Of a DNA stretch of 64,000 bases, positions 22,917-36,400 are shown in pieces. The stretch covers positions 113,539,757 through 113,603,756 of the forward strand of contig CANTUZ010000001.1 of NCBI GenBank assembly GCA_947846985.1, in the 5' to 3' direction. Below the pieces are notes generated by a model, which did no database searches, was not told the origin of the DNA, and worked only from the letters and a program-made list of their open reading frames with translations. The position numbers and the translations under genes were made by a program. Origin of the DNA: Fratercula arctica. Lineage: Eukaryota; Chordata; Aves; Charadriiformes; Alcidae. Every line of letters begins with the position of its first letter. The first letter of the stretch is position 1.

Positions 22917-24294
22917 GTGTGCCAATGCTGTAGCACAAAACTAGCATGTTCCAAAAATAGGGACAAATTCACCTCTGGCATAAGTAGAAGTAACTGCAGT
23001 GACTTCATTAGATTTGCATCTGCTTATGTCAACAGTGAGTTTGGCCCGTAATCTGGAATTTATAAAAAAGAGTGGTAAGTGGCTGCATTTTCAGATATTT
23101 GTTATATTGCTTTCTACTCCCAGCATTCAAGCATCATGAGACAGTTAGGGTAAAACCGCCACGTTTCTCAACTCTTTCCCCTCCACCCCACAAGCAGCAG
23201 CATCAAATTTCCATTTTTAGCAGCGGAACAATACCTCAGAGTACATAGAGGGTCACTCTTCAGAAGCATGGGAAGTTGTGAATTTGGGGATTTCACAAGG
23301 AATAGGAATTTGCAAAAAAGGAAGACAGAGGATCTCCACTTTCTGCCTCCATACTGTTTCCCAACAGTAGCTTCAAGCACTAGGTGCCCAAGAACAGCAG
23401 CAAACTGTAAATTTTCAGTGGCAATTAGAATAATAGCAAAAGAATGGCATGAAAGAGCAGCCAGGATGAAACGCGAGATCTGATAGGATTCGGAGATTTC
23501 TTAAAAGGCATTGTAATTTATTGTTGTCCCTTTTCATCACTCCAGAATGAAAAGCACAGCTTGCTAGTGCAGACGCATCACATTGACAAAAGGAGAGGAG
23601 GGGAACGGGCTAAGGTATGACTGGTGCGAGATCTTCTTTACAGAAGAGAAACGCTGCTGCTTTCTGCCACGGTCTGTTACTTTAATGAGGAAGAGAACAG
23701 GCTGGCTGTATTTTAAGTAAAGTTCATTCATCTTTGCTGTGTACTCTAGCTTCTTAAATCCATCGGGCTACACTGATTCTTGGGCTAGCTGAACTTCAGT
23801 GATGCTAAGGGCAACCGTAGGAAATAAAGACCAGAAAATCCTCATGGAGCACTAGGTAAGCACCACTGACTTGGTACAGCAGCTAGGCGGGTTGTAACAC
23901 CAAGGGAATGTGACTTGTTTGGTAGCCTGTAGTTCTGAAGGAGAGAGGAAGAGCATAACGATGTGGTGGAAGCAGTCTCTGCGCAAGCTCTTCAAGAATT
24001 CATTCGTTTGTTGGTTTTGAGGTGGGCTTTTCCTGCTGGAGTTGTGGGTGCTCACCACTTCCACAGCTCAGAAAATTCACATAGAGGGTCTGCATAAACG
24101 CTGGAAAGCAGTTGCAAGCCTTTCAAACCATTTGAACAACAACAAGAAATAAGGGTCCTCCCGCTCCCTTCTCACCACTAGGCAATTATTTACAAATATT
24201 TCTTTGAGGAGACAACTCTGTACAGTTAGTGGTTCCACAGAGATTAAAACAAACAAAACAAACAAGCCCTCTCCTTTGTTCCCCCCCCCTTGTT

Positions 24295-24308
24295 TCACCC
24301 TCTGCTGG
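24295..24308 (-). promoter_or_regulatory. CTCF-like motif
   Basis: The minus strand reads CCAGCAGAGGGTGA, matching the known CCASYAGRKGGCRS core at all but two positions (12 and 14). This is a motif match only. Confidence 0.3.
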
Positions 24309-27300
24309 CATACTATAAGTATTTAAATCATTGGAAACCACACCCGAGCTAGCTGTGGCTAGTAGTTACAGGCAAAGCCCCTTGGCTTTGCTGTTACGGT
24401 CCTCTCAACAGCCAAATATGTAACACGTTAGTTTTTCCTAAAAGAGGAGAACAAATCTGAAGACGCGGACTGCATCGCAAGGAAATGAGCACCAGGCGTT
24501 ATCTATGCCTTATATATGAGGGAATAAGAAGGGCAAAAATCATGTTTGTTCGCAATTGGCTGGGAATTCTCTGATGAGACGGACAAAAATAATACTACTT
24601 AAAAAAAAAAAATCAATTTGGATGAAACAGCATTTTTGTGGAGATGACTCAGTTTTGACAAACACATTCTAACGCAAGTTAGGTTTCTGGTGGAATTTGC
24701 CACAAAGATTTCTAAAGGTTTCACACCAACTTACACGATGCTGGGTAGCCCAGCTCAGGAGTTCAACTTGACCCAGGGACTCACGGGCTGCTAGGCACGT
24801 TCCTGTAAAGCTGCAGGGCCATCACCACTGTGTTCTACGCTTCCAGCTGACGCAGTGCAAGTCCTAGAAGTGCAGGAGGCAACGGGGAGCTCCAAAACAC
24901 CTGGGTTGAGCCCAGTTTCTCTCCATTCCCCAGGGAAGATGCACAAGACGGAGGCAGGCAGGCACTCTCTTTCCTTCCTGAAGAAAAGGAACGGAAACAT
25001 GCTTAGACCGCCCCAAACATTTGAGGAGGGAGAGAAGGATGAGAGTTATTTCCTTTCCTGAGGACAACATTTCTCTCTGTACATGCTTATATTGCTCCAA
25101 TTTGCAACAATACAGAAACCGAAGGGTTGGGTGTTTGGGGGAAGAAAAAAAAAAAAAACAAAAAACAAAAAACCAAACAAACAAACAAAAAAGAAGTGTT
25201 CCATTCATACAATGCCATGTTCATTCATACAGCACCTTGGGAGTACAGGAAACAGCCTTAATGTTTCCCCTGTAAATATAGCAATTACACACTCACCACC
25301 AAGGTTTTGACCCCTCTGGAATGGGAGGCAGCAGCTTGTGTGTGGCAAGTATGTTACCCTGAGATTTTAGGACTGCCTGATCTAAAAGGCAGTGAAATAC
25401 AACAAACCACTGGCCAAAGCTACGATCATGCGATCATGAGATGCATAGCAAATGCTCCTTACAATGCGAGGATCTGGACACCTCTCTAGTCATCTCCTTC
25501 ACATATTGTAATATAAGCAGAGCTGCAGTGCCGATCAGAGCAAATATCTTTCTTCAGGCCACTAACAGCTTTCACATCTCCTGCCTGTAATCTTCAGCAA
25601 ATAGATCAAGGACTGTTATTCATTTTAATGCCTAAATGCATTATATTTATTCTTGTTGTAATATTTTCTGTTACCACAGAAAATGTTTGGCTCCCAAAGA
25701 AAAAGAGGGAATTGTGTCAAAAGTCCAAATTCTTCCTTAAAACGCAAACATTTGAACGGCTTTAATGGAAGATATGCATTGGAATCCCAGGGCACAATCT
25801 GGCACTAAAATCCTCCATCTATATTGGAATTTTTCCACCATGTCTTTTTCATAATATATTATTAAACATGTTTCCATCTCAGCAGTTGAATTCTGGGGCC
25901 CTGTTGCATCTGTGAGGGAAGTGCAAAGCAGCTGGGGAGTAACCGTAGAGGAGAAGCAGAAAACTGATTGAAACCTTCAGATGCTGGATGATGCCTTTCT
26001 CTTCCATCCTCCTCCTCACAGGAAAAAAGCACATCAGGGTGCTCCTTCAAGCTTGCAGCTGGTGCAGCAGCAGCAGCTGGCCCAACTCAGGGTGGCTTCG
26101 ATGATGTTCCCAGTTATGCGTCAGGCTGCTTTGGTCCCTAACTGGCCACGGATTGAGCATAGACTCACTCCCTGCTTCCCCTGCCAGCCAAACTCTGGGG
26201 CTGCAGCAAAAGTGGCAAATACGGAGCGATTCAGGATGAAGCCCAGCAGCTCCTGGCAACTGAAAAGCCTGGGAGAATATGGTTTTATTGTTCTGCAGAC
26301 TGGGGACCAGTAACCATGAACACTGACTGACACTTTACTCTGAAATTAGCGCTGTTGTCATCAGCATAGCTGCTCGCACAATATTACAGTGGTCCTCCAG
26401 TCTTTGATATGCCACCCATACCTGCTGAATGGCATGCATCCGAACGTTTTTTTGATGAATTAGCCAGAATATGATACAGAGTGTCTGTCAGCTTTATGCA
26501 GCTGGGGCCAAGCTGACAATGCCTGGTCTGGCATGAAGCCCACAGCAAAACATTAGCCCAGCAGCACATTTTAAACAAATCTGAACCAGCAAAGCGAGTT
26601 TGTAGCAGGACATGTTTGCATCAGCTAACTGCAAAGGTTTTGGTGCAGTCCAACAAGCCCTAAGGCTCTTGATAACACTTAAACCATAATCGCTACTAAA
26701 AAAAAAAATAATCCCATCTCCTCGCTTACCTTTGCTTCCCCTCATGTCAGCGCAGACACACATCTCTATAGGGTTAATAGGACAGACACCAGTCCAAATT
26801 ACAACTCACTCAGTAAAATAATGATCAGTTGTATCTTGGATTAATCCTTAGTTTATCAAAAAAAACCAACCAGTATTACAATCTGACTTCCCCACACCCA
26901 GACGATGTCTAGATTTTCCACAACCATCCCCGCTGGCATAGCTGACATTCCCCCGCCTTTCAGATGTTGCAGTCTGCAGGAGAACAGGAATGATTTTACA
27001 CTCCTGCTTCACCCTCAGACCTCTATCCCCACTGTACAGTTTTGTCACCAAACATGGAAATCCCTCTTTCCCAGGTAGGCTACTTCAGATAACTCCTCAT
27101 GAAACAAAGTAATGGCAGTGCTGCATCCAGTAGGGCTGCACTCATTTTACTTCCTCCTCCTTTCCCTCTGGTTGAAATAAGTGGTTTCTATAATAACTCA
27201 GCTAGTAACAGTCCTTATGTTTTATTGGGTTTGATTAGTGACTATGGGAGTATTTGATTGTTCGCAGAAATGGGGAAATGCAAACCCTTTCTTTGGCCTA

Positions 27301-30300
27301 AGTGACAGAAAGCATTTACTACAAGAAACACTGCCATGTTTTTAATACCACACAACATTTCCCAACTCTAAATATATATGTGTTAAATGCAAGTGAAAAG
27401 TTGTTTTGCCGCTGCAACAGTTTCATAAATGTCTTTAACAATTTAACAATTGCTCGGGGTTTTTTTTGTTTGTTTGGTTGTTTTTTTGCCTTTTTTTTTT
27501 TGTTTTGTTTTAATATACACTCTTGGCAAAAAGGAGTAAAAAAGAGTAATAATGTGATTTGCTCCTATACTGGATTGTTATAATAATCAAGACTGTCAGC
27601 ATTTCCCAGTTTCTTTTCATATTGCTCTTGTGCTCTCATTATTGTAGGCTTTTCATTAGCTTTTCTCTCCTCATCAAAGGATCATGTGCGTATGGTGAAG
27701 GAAATGGCTAGAAAAGTACTTCTAGAGTATTACCAGTCTCTTGGTCATGCAGCTATCAATAACACTTAACCAGCTCTTCTCAGTTGCCTATGGCATCATT
27801 CCTTTCCCATCACAAACCCATAACACTCCGAATGAGTGGGAAAGTTATTAGTTAATTCTTAATTAATATGCTGTATGGTAAAATGACTATGTGAACTATC
27901 ACCGCTATTTCTTTTGCGGTTGGAGATACAGAAGCTATGGGCTTCATCAGCTCAAGAGCATGGCCAGAATTTTTGTCATTCAGGCATGAGCTTAAGTCAT
28001 GCACCTTGTTTAGTCTCTGCAGGGAGCAAGATTCTTTTACATGGTTATTCCCCTCTCCATGGGCATCTCTGTGCCCATAACTATAGGATGTGATTGCCTT
28101 AATGAAAAAGTAGGTCTTGAAATGAGCAAAAGCAGCATCCAGAAACTGTCTGGAAAAAGCAACTTATATTGCTCACAGCGATGGTTCTTCACTTCCCAGA
28201 AAGCCAGGGGATGGGGGAAATACAATAGAATGGCTTTTGTTTGCACCAAAGCTAAAGCAAACTACTGAACAGAGACAATAGTCACAAAGTCAGGAATAAG
28301 ATAGCTGAAGATTAAGCTCAATTTTTTCTCCCCATAATGGAATTTTCTCTCCTGTTAAACAGTTCTTACCCCTACACGCACACGTGCATTATCCTTAGCA
28401 TCTGGAAGAAATATTGTGCTTCTGCCTTAGAAGTACATACAACATAAAATGCATTTCAGTTTTTTGGAGGGGATGGGTCCAACACAACAGTACGTGGTGT
28501 TTTACTTCATTAATGTTAGCTTTTCTAAACAAACAAACAAAAAAATAAAATGAAAAACCAAATAGATTAAATGCTTTCTTCTAAACTCATCTTTCATGTT
28601 TCAAAGTGAGACAGAATTGTCACCTCTGGCAAGGTACATTTGAGGCAGACAAACCAGATGGGCTAAGAGCACTGGCACAGCCCAGTATGAATAAACAACT
28701 TAATTCTCTAAGTGTATCAGTACCACAGCTCCTGTGAGCACCATCAGTTTTGGTGAGGGTTTGAGGTTTTGTGGTTGTTTATTTAAAGTGTGCAGCAATA
28801 AATTAAAGAGTCAGGAAGTAGTTAACAACACTAACGCCAAGTCAGGGCACTTGAATGGCACGCTACGGTTTATTTCAGAGGTATCTTTACAATTTCAGCA
28901 GAGTATACTAGGGAGTCTCTACGGAGAAATGCAGTCTCGAAGCTTCTAATTTTGTGAAGAAGTACCAATTACTTTCCAAATAAGAGAAGGCTGCATCACG
29001 TGAGAATGAGCCATGCTCTTTTACTGTAAGCAGCTTATTCTTTGCAGGTCTCTCTCACAGGTATTAAACACCAACATTTTTGATTGCTATTGCCCTCACA
29101 TCCCAGCCCAAACAAGCAAGCAGCAAAGAGATGTTGCTCACCTGTTCTTGAAATTCTTACAGAGGAACCCCAAGAAGCAACGTGAGCAGGATACGCAGGC
29201 AGCAACGGAGAAACATTTCCTCTCCTGGGCCAGGGAGCACAGCAACAGCCCTCGCTGACAGCATTTCCCTTGGAAGGAGAATAGAAGCCTGTTTGTCTCC
29301 TCTGTCCTTACACCTAATCCCTGGGGCCTGACTCTGCTGCCATAACACCGAGTTAGAGTGGCAAAATCCTTTCACTCTGACTAAAGGCAACTATTTCTTC
29401 CACCAATGGCATCTACATATTCCCAATCAGGGACCGCTTTAATAAGCGGCAGCATCTGAGAAAGGTGGGCTGCAGAGTCCTAATTAAATGGCAACTGACA
29501 TATTGCTTTTCAAACTAAACATCCAACTGGGATGCTCAGTCTAACACACACGGTTTGTAAACAACCCAACAGAGCACTGCACAGAGCAGCCCCACACACT
29601 TCCACAACGAAATGCTGCAGAGGCTCCCTTCGCCCTTGTAACAAGTGATCTAACGATTCTCAGGAGGAGGAAACAAGGCTGATTTGTAGCCTCTCTTCAA
29701 GAGGCTAACCCAGTTAAGTAAGGCTTCTTAATTGCCTGCTCTTTATTATTTAATGCATAAGAAAGTTAAAAAAATCCTTAGGGCCAGATCCCCAAAAGGT
29801 ATTTCGGTATCTAAGCAGGCAGCTAGGCAGAATTTAGCTGCAATTACAAACAGTGATACTAAAAACCTCCGCTCAGCTGCTGCCCAGCTCTGAAGGCTCT
29901 TAAAGCTAAGTAGGTACCTATTTCAGTTTTAAGGTTCTCCAGGTGCCTAGCATTCAGCTTCTGCACGTGCCAAGAAACACTCCATTCCTGACAGTGCTGA
30001 GGAGGCTCATGCCGGCCCAGTGCTGAGCCACTTGAGAGCCAGAAGAAACCTGAGAGGTTTCAGCCGTGATGAACATTTGCCTGGTGGACAGGAACATTTG
30101 AAAGCCTACCTATAGCTCTTGAATGGCTTATAAATAAAGTCAGCCTAATTATAAATTATCATGTGGCAAGCAAACAGGCCCTCTCAAAGCCATGTCACAG
30201 ATCCAGCAGTTACACCACGGGAAGCAATACAGCAGAGAGGCAGTCCTAATGCTCGCACAAACACTCAGAGCTGCAAATTATGAAGGACAAATGAGCCAGG

Positions 30301-30381
30301 TACTGCGCCTATAGCAAGGCAAGAAACATGCGTTTTAAATCCCTGCATCTCCTCCCTTCAGACCAAAGTGTGAAAATTAAC

Positions 30382-30435
30382 CCTTTAAATGAATTAGATC
30401 CTTTAAATGAGTTGGACCCTTTAAATGAGTCAGAC
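30382..30435. repeat. 18-bp tandem repeat, three copies
   Basis: Units begin at 30382, 30400 and 30418, each CCTTTAAATGA followed by a variable seven bases. The conserved half is TTTAAA-centred. It lies in intergenic sequence about 10 kb from the VGLL3 promoter. Confidence 0.9.
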
Positions 30436-33400
30436 TGACCTTTGAAGCTCATCAGCTTTGGTGTCTGAAAGCAGGGAGGCAGCCCCTGTAGCCTTGCCTC
30501 ACTTAGAGTCCTGCCAGGAACAAGGATGAGGCAGACAGGAATGAGGGCAGAAGCACTTCGTCCACTCTACTTGCACACCCCATCAGTGGTTTTATACATA
30601 GGTCATTTGAAAAAACCTTGCTTTTCCAAGGAATGGCATTTGCACCATGCAATTTAGATATCACCCTTTGAAAAAAGTTGTTTTCTTTTGCCGCATATAG
30701 TCTTACTTTCATTGATATCTACTTGAGAGAGATGGGCCTCTCTCAGGAGAGCGTTTGGGGCTGAGCAATGTTCCACATATAACATCTAATAAGACTTATT
30801 GCCATATTTCATTAGTTTGCTGTGAATTCAGGTAGTGCACTAATGGAACAATGAGATAGACCCTTGACTTGGTAAATACAGAGTCAGAAGAAAAAAGGTT
30901 TATGTAAGAGCCTATAAAAACAAGATGGTTCAGAAATCAGGCAGCTGCTCTGCTCTATTCTTGATTCCCTCCATTGTGCCTCAGGATGGACAGACATCAG
31001 ACTGCCAGATCCTTTCATGCATTACTGCATTTTGTACAGTTTGGGCATAATGGAGAATAATTGCAAAGATGAAACTGTAGTGTTAAATTTTCTGTTCGTC
31101 TTTTGACAATTTAAATCACTTCATGTGACATTGCCCTCCTGGAAGATTTGATTACTTTTAAAATTAATGCTGTGTAAGAAAAAAATGTCCCTTGGGCATA
31201 TTGCAATATTTATAAAGGTAATTGCTCTTTTCTCAGAATATTTAACCTTGGCAGAGATATTCCCCTTGTTTTGAACAGCATCTGTAGAGCAAAACAATAT
31301 CAAAATAGGTCTTAAGGGCCAGGAGTACTTCTGACCTATGTGTCACTTGCTAACATGGTCTCTGCCTGGAGACCACTCCAGGACATTGGAATAACTGCCT
31401 AGTGCTCCATACTGAAAACTAGTTGGAAACAAAGCCTGTTTGGCATGAGGTTTCTGCCTTTCCGGAGTGAGGGTATTGCTCCCAGAGCTCTAGAGTGAAG
31501 GTGACACAAATCTCTACAGAAGATGGAATTTTCTGTAGATAAAAAGGGAATAGCCTCTCCCAGAGTCCTTGCAAACTTCAATATTGATTCCATGAGATAT
31601 AAGCAAATGCTTTCTCCAAAGCATACACAGCGACATGTGTAGCTATTTTAGTAATTGAACCAACACTTTCCCTTCACACCTGCACCTCTCTGAAGAGAAT
31701 GTAAACATTAGCATGCACAGTTGGAAGGTGGTCAGATATTATAATAGTTTTTTCTATTGTTATATTCAAGGAATAGAATTGGTGTTCTATGAATACTAGG
31801 ATTAACAGCAATAACTAACATTTTTGACGTGCAAAAGAGAATAAAGTTGTTACATTCATTCGTGGCTTTCCCTCTCAAAGAAAAAAAAGCTGAGTGCACA
31901 TAGTGAATTTTAAGTTAGTCAAATCAGAAAGTTAGGCCATTGCATAGGCACCAACACACACCAACACGTCATTTACTGTCTCACTATTTATTATGCTTTT
32001 GATATTGTCCAAATGACAACTTGAGTAGGGTTTCGTTGACTTTCTCTGTTTAGAACTGAGAGCCTCAAATGGCTGTTAGAATTAAAACTCGTCGAGAACG
32101 TGTGTTTTTCATACAGAATTGCTGAGTTGGTAACTCTGAACCTTCTTGCTAGAGGTGTTCCATTTCAGTGGAACTTCTTTGCTGTAACAAGCATACAAAA
32201 CACATCACAAGAAGAAAACGTCTTGTCAAATTGCAAGCATCAATTTTTAAGAGACGTTAATGGTCGGGAACGGTGCCCGACTCATTCTGCAAAGCATTAG
32301 GGGCAACACAGCTCACTGGGTAGTTAATTAGCTTGATACGGGTACTTGAAGGAGAAAAAGAGCATGGCACAGAAGGACACTCAATGCTCAGAGGCCATCC
32401 AAGCAAGACTTGCAACCATTTTCCAGTTACATTGTGGTCACGGCCCCTGTGTTAAACAACTAAAGTAAATGATCACTCTGTTGATTGGGATTCAAAGACA
32501 GGGATCTATCGGTTACTCGCTTCACTCCTTCAGAACTGCGTGGGTAAAGAGAGGCTCCGGGGAAAGTAGATGACTGCGGCATATAGGCAGCAACAGTGCT
32601 ACCCTTCCATGCTGACATGATGGGAGGATGTGAAATACAGCAGGATTCCCATTTCTGGCAGTTCAACACTTTGGTTTGGTGCTGCCAAATACTTTACTTT
32701 TGAATAATTTTGATCAGATGGTCTCAAAATCCCATGGCATTTCCAAAAGGGTTTTGTGATTTGTTTCTTGTTCTCTAACCTATGTTACTTCCATGGGTTA
32801 CGGTAGTCAAGATGATGAGGGACTTGGGAGAGGGTCAATAATTCTTCGTAAATAAAATTGATATGAAAACCTGTTTGTTTATCATGCTTATTCAAGATTT
32901 TACCTTTCTGTTTCGCAAGGTTCCTATTTTTAAACACAGTTCAGGTACACTGCGCTATTAGATATGCCAGTTGTACATCTCCTAGGCAGCAAGATCTAGT
33001 GCACACAAGTAAGAGGATTCATTTAAATCTCTCAGGAGTCTTCCTGGTGTAATGTCTGCTGAAACAAATGGAGAGGGATTGCAGAACTGCACCTTTAATT
33101 CATTTATATGGTTTAGATCTCTCAGACAGTGATCAATCATTCTTCTCCAAAATTTCCACTTGTTCCCTGGTGGTAAATTTATCAGCAGGGACCCAGCCAA
33201 ATTCCAGATTTTGAACTTGAAGAAAACACCACCAGCATCGTCAGGATGTAGGTAAGAATCTGAACCAAAAGTGAGAATATATCTCTGTCAAGAACAATAG
33301 GCTTATTGAGGAAAGTAGTCCATCAGAGAAACTCTCTCTTAGGCTTCAACAATTCGCAAATGAACTTATCTTAGTTTAAAAAAATTAAATAATCACATTT

Positions 33401-33471
33401 ATATGTATAGACAATGCTAATGTACTTTTTAAGAAGATGGGTTTTTTTGCTGCTGTAGTATCGAGTTGTGT

Positions 33472-33485
33472 CCACTAGATGGACG
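33472..33485 (+). promoter_or_regulatory. CTCF-like motif
   Basis: CCACTAGATGGACG agrees with the CCASYAGRKGGCRS core except A for C at position 12. This is a motif match only, with a CGTCA half-site directly following. Confidence 0.35.
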
Positions 33486-36400
33486 TCATTTTCAAGAAGT
33501 TGCAAAGTTTGGGTCTGGGCCGAGCTCGGTGGCTCAATTTAACAAGTCCATACAGTGCTCTTTCTCCTCCGCTTAACACTTAACAGAGACTTGAGTAGCG
33601 ATAGATGAATATAATAATCTCCCCTGATGATCTGATATGTCCATATGTCCTGATATGTCCCACATTGCCATTGTCTTAGCAAACAAGCATTGACTGTGAC
33701 TGTTTCCGGAAGGTTGCCCACAAGATAAGAATTTTTGGTTGTTTTCTCTATTTTAATAACCCACTTATAATAAGGTGTTATTTTTGCTCTATTGCAATTA
33801 AAACTCACAAGTCAGTGTGCCCCTAAAGTCATAACTTAAAATCGACTTCAAAAAAATTGGCTTTGACATATAAGAATGAGCATATCAGACAAGCATCTCT
33901 TGTCAGAATTTGGGCTTCTGAGCTTGCCTTTTTTGTTTGTTTGTTTGTTCAGATTGTTTGGAAAACACCATTCTGGTGTTTTCTTGTTTTCTTAATAATT
34001 GAGAGAGCAAAATTCCTTTTGCATTTTAAATGAAAGGTAAGGAATGTAAAAAATAATAATCACGTGACTCAAAAGAACAGATATGGAAACCCAGCAAATA
34101 TTGTGTGGTTCGCAATAAGAATAACAAGTTTTGGCAAAACTGGAAGACACAAATTTCCATTTCTTACTGTTTTAGCATCGTATTTGGGATTATACATGCA
34201 GGCACTTTGGTTTTTACATGGCTATGCCTGAAACCATACATATTTTTTAAACTAAAACTTGGGTTATAAAAGTACCTTTTGAATAACCTGCAAAATAAGT
34301 CTAACTTCTGGATCTGAATGCCACTTGGCTTCAAAAAAAGAACTAAACTCATCAATGGATTTCTCCAAGAAATCCTGGAACATACTGACCCTCTTAGGCA
34401 TTTTGTAACAGCAGCATGGAAATGCAAGGCAGGCTAGAAGTAAGAATGAGCTAGTATATTAACGTGTAGAAAACTGCAGCATCAGAGACGTGATAAATTC
34501 AGTTTATGAGATCACCCAGCAGTTTCTTACACAACTACTACTTCCACTTCAAGAATTAAGTTCTGGTTTAAATCAACAAAGTGCTTGATTTAGCCAGAAT
34601 CACACAAGATTTTGTCAATCAAAGCTAGGGCTCACAGTATGAGCTGCCACTATGTATGAATTAGCTGAATGCCATGTTAATTAACACTGCAGAGCACTAC
34701 TTACTTGAAAAGAAACTATTTCTAGCAAGGCAGCCTGGTGCTAGCTGGCTGGTCAGCCGGCTGCTATTTCTGCCCCTGGTTCAGCCAAAAAGCCAGAGAG
34801 GGAAGGTAAGGGCCACAGCGAGACCCATTGGTTTTGAGGGACAAGAGAGGGAAGTAAGAGCACAGTGGAGAGAGTGACCGGGGGGTGTGACACGGGAGGG
34901 AATAGGAAAGATCCCGGTAGGAAAGGTAAAGGACACAGGGCACAGACCTGTATAAACCAACTTCAACATCCTAGGGATAGTGGAACAATTTGTTAGTGGA
35001 ACGATCTGCATTTAGCATAGTTTTCTAAAAAAGCAACCAAGGGAAAGAAGCTTTGATAAAAAGCAATTTGTGTAGCTTGCAGAGGAAATACAGATAGCGT
35101 GCATGTAAATTAGTATTTCTATACCACTGCCATACAAACAGCCGCTTCAATCAATAAGCTTCTGAAAGACAAACATACATTTAAAAATGAATTAACCTCC
35201 AGGCTGCAAAATTTTAGTAAAAATAGATCTTAAGAGACAAAGGGCAATGTTTCTAAACCCCATGAAATTAAATTGCTTTTATACATCCTTGTTCTTCCTA
35301 TAGCCTTACTTCTGAATAATATTTTCATTTTAATTGCATCAGCAGTTTTGTATTGTTCTTCAGAGTAAATCTTTCATAACTCAGGCTAGCCATGAATAAT
35401 TTTGTTTCTCAAATGAAAATCAAAACCTGGACTATTTTAACTGGGTAATATGACCACTGTTCCTCAAGGGAAATAAAAATACTGCTCCTGACTGTAGTCT
35501 GGAGTCATACTGAATGATGCCTTTCCATGCTTGGTGGGAGGCAGTTGCTCATCACGGAAGAAGAAAGTCAGATGATGACCCTAACCCACAGAGTTCAGTG
35601 GAGATGTGGAGTAATTGATACCAACTCCTCAGACACCACACCAGCGCTCTCCTAAGTCAAACCTGCATTTTTCTGGGAGCACAGGAACTACAAGCATCAC
35701 AGAAAGTGAAGCCAGTAAAGTATCCCTCTCTGACCAGCTACAGGAAACACCTAAAAATCGTCTGATTTCAGTCTTGATGGGACAGCCGGAATTGCAGGGG
35801 GAGCCAGACTTCAAGAATGAGGTTGTGCCTTCTTGGATGTTGATAGATAAAGCCACTTCAAGTGAAATAGTTTAACCCATCAAATGTGATCATAAACCAG
35901 ACCCTTAAAGTATCAAAACTGTGTGTAAGTTTTATTCTACATTGCAAGAAAACAACTTTTCCTTTTTTAACGGGGATACCTTTATTACCACACTGGGTTT
36001 AAATTAGTTCTTAGTAATGTTCATGTAAGTTTAAAGAAAGCCTAGTGAGGGTGAGAGCAGGTGCTGAAGAAAATCTCTTATCTGATTAAAAGTGAGTAAT
36101 ATGGATGTGCCACATTGCTGGGGAGTAGTTGATAGTAGTTGATATCATTGATATGATATCAATCAGGGTTAAAGCAGAGAAATCCATAGTGGTGACTTAC
36201 TGATGGAAAGCCAGGGGAAAATACCAAGTCTCTGCAAGGCACCTATAACATGGATTTATAAGCACAAAATGAAATGTAAACTACACAAGTTAGCTGTTAT
36301 TATTCAATCATGCCTTGTCTATTTATCTACTTTTCTTTTAAGCCTATTAATCTATCTTTTTAATATTCATTCAGTAACTTGAAGCAAGGTTTCCTTTGAA

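Larger units (their letters stand above)
20920..33000. other. Upstream intergenic sequence, first third
   Basis: No coding exon recognised. It holds a GC-richer open frame at 21962-22264, a CAYGATRC motif cluster (22600-22916), A- and T-rich simple repeats (near 21070, 22380, 25145 and 27460), an 18-bp tandem repeat (30382-30435) and a CTCF-like motif at 24295. The rest is ordinary AT-rich sequence with short frames unlike known proteins. Confidence 0.6.
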
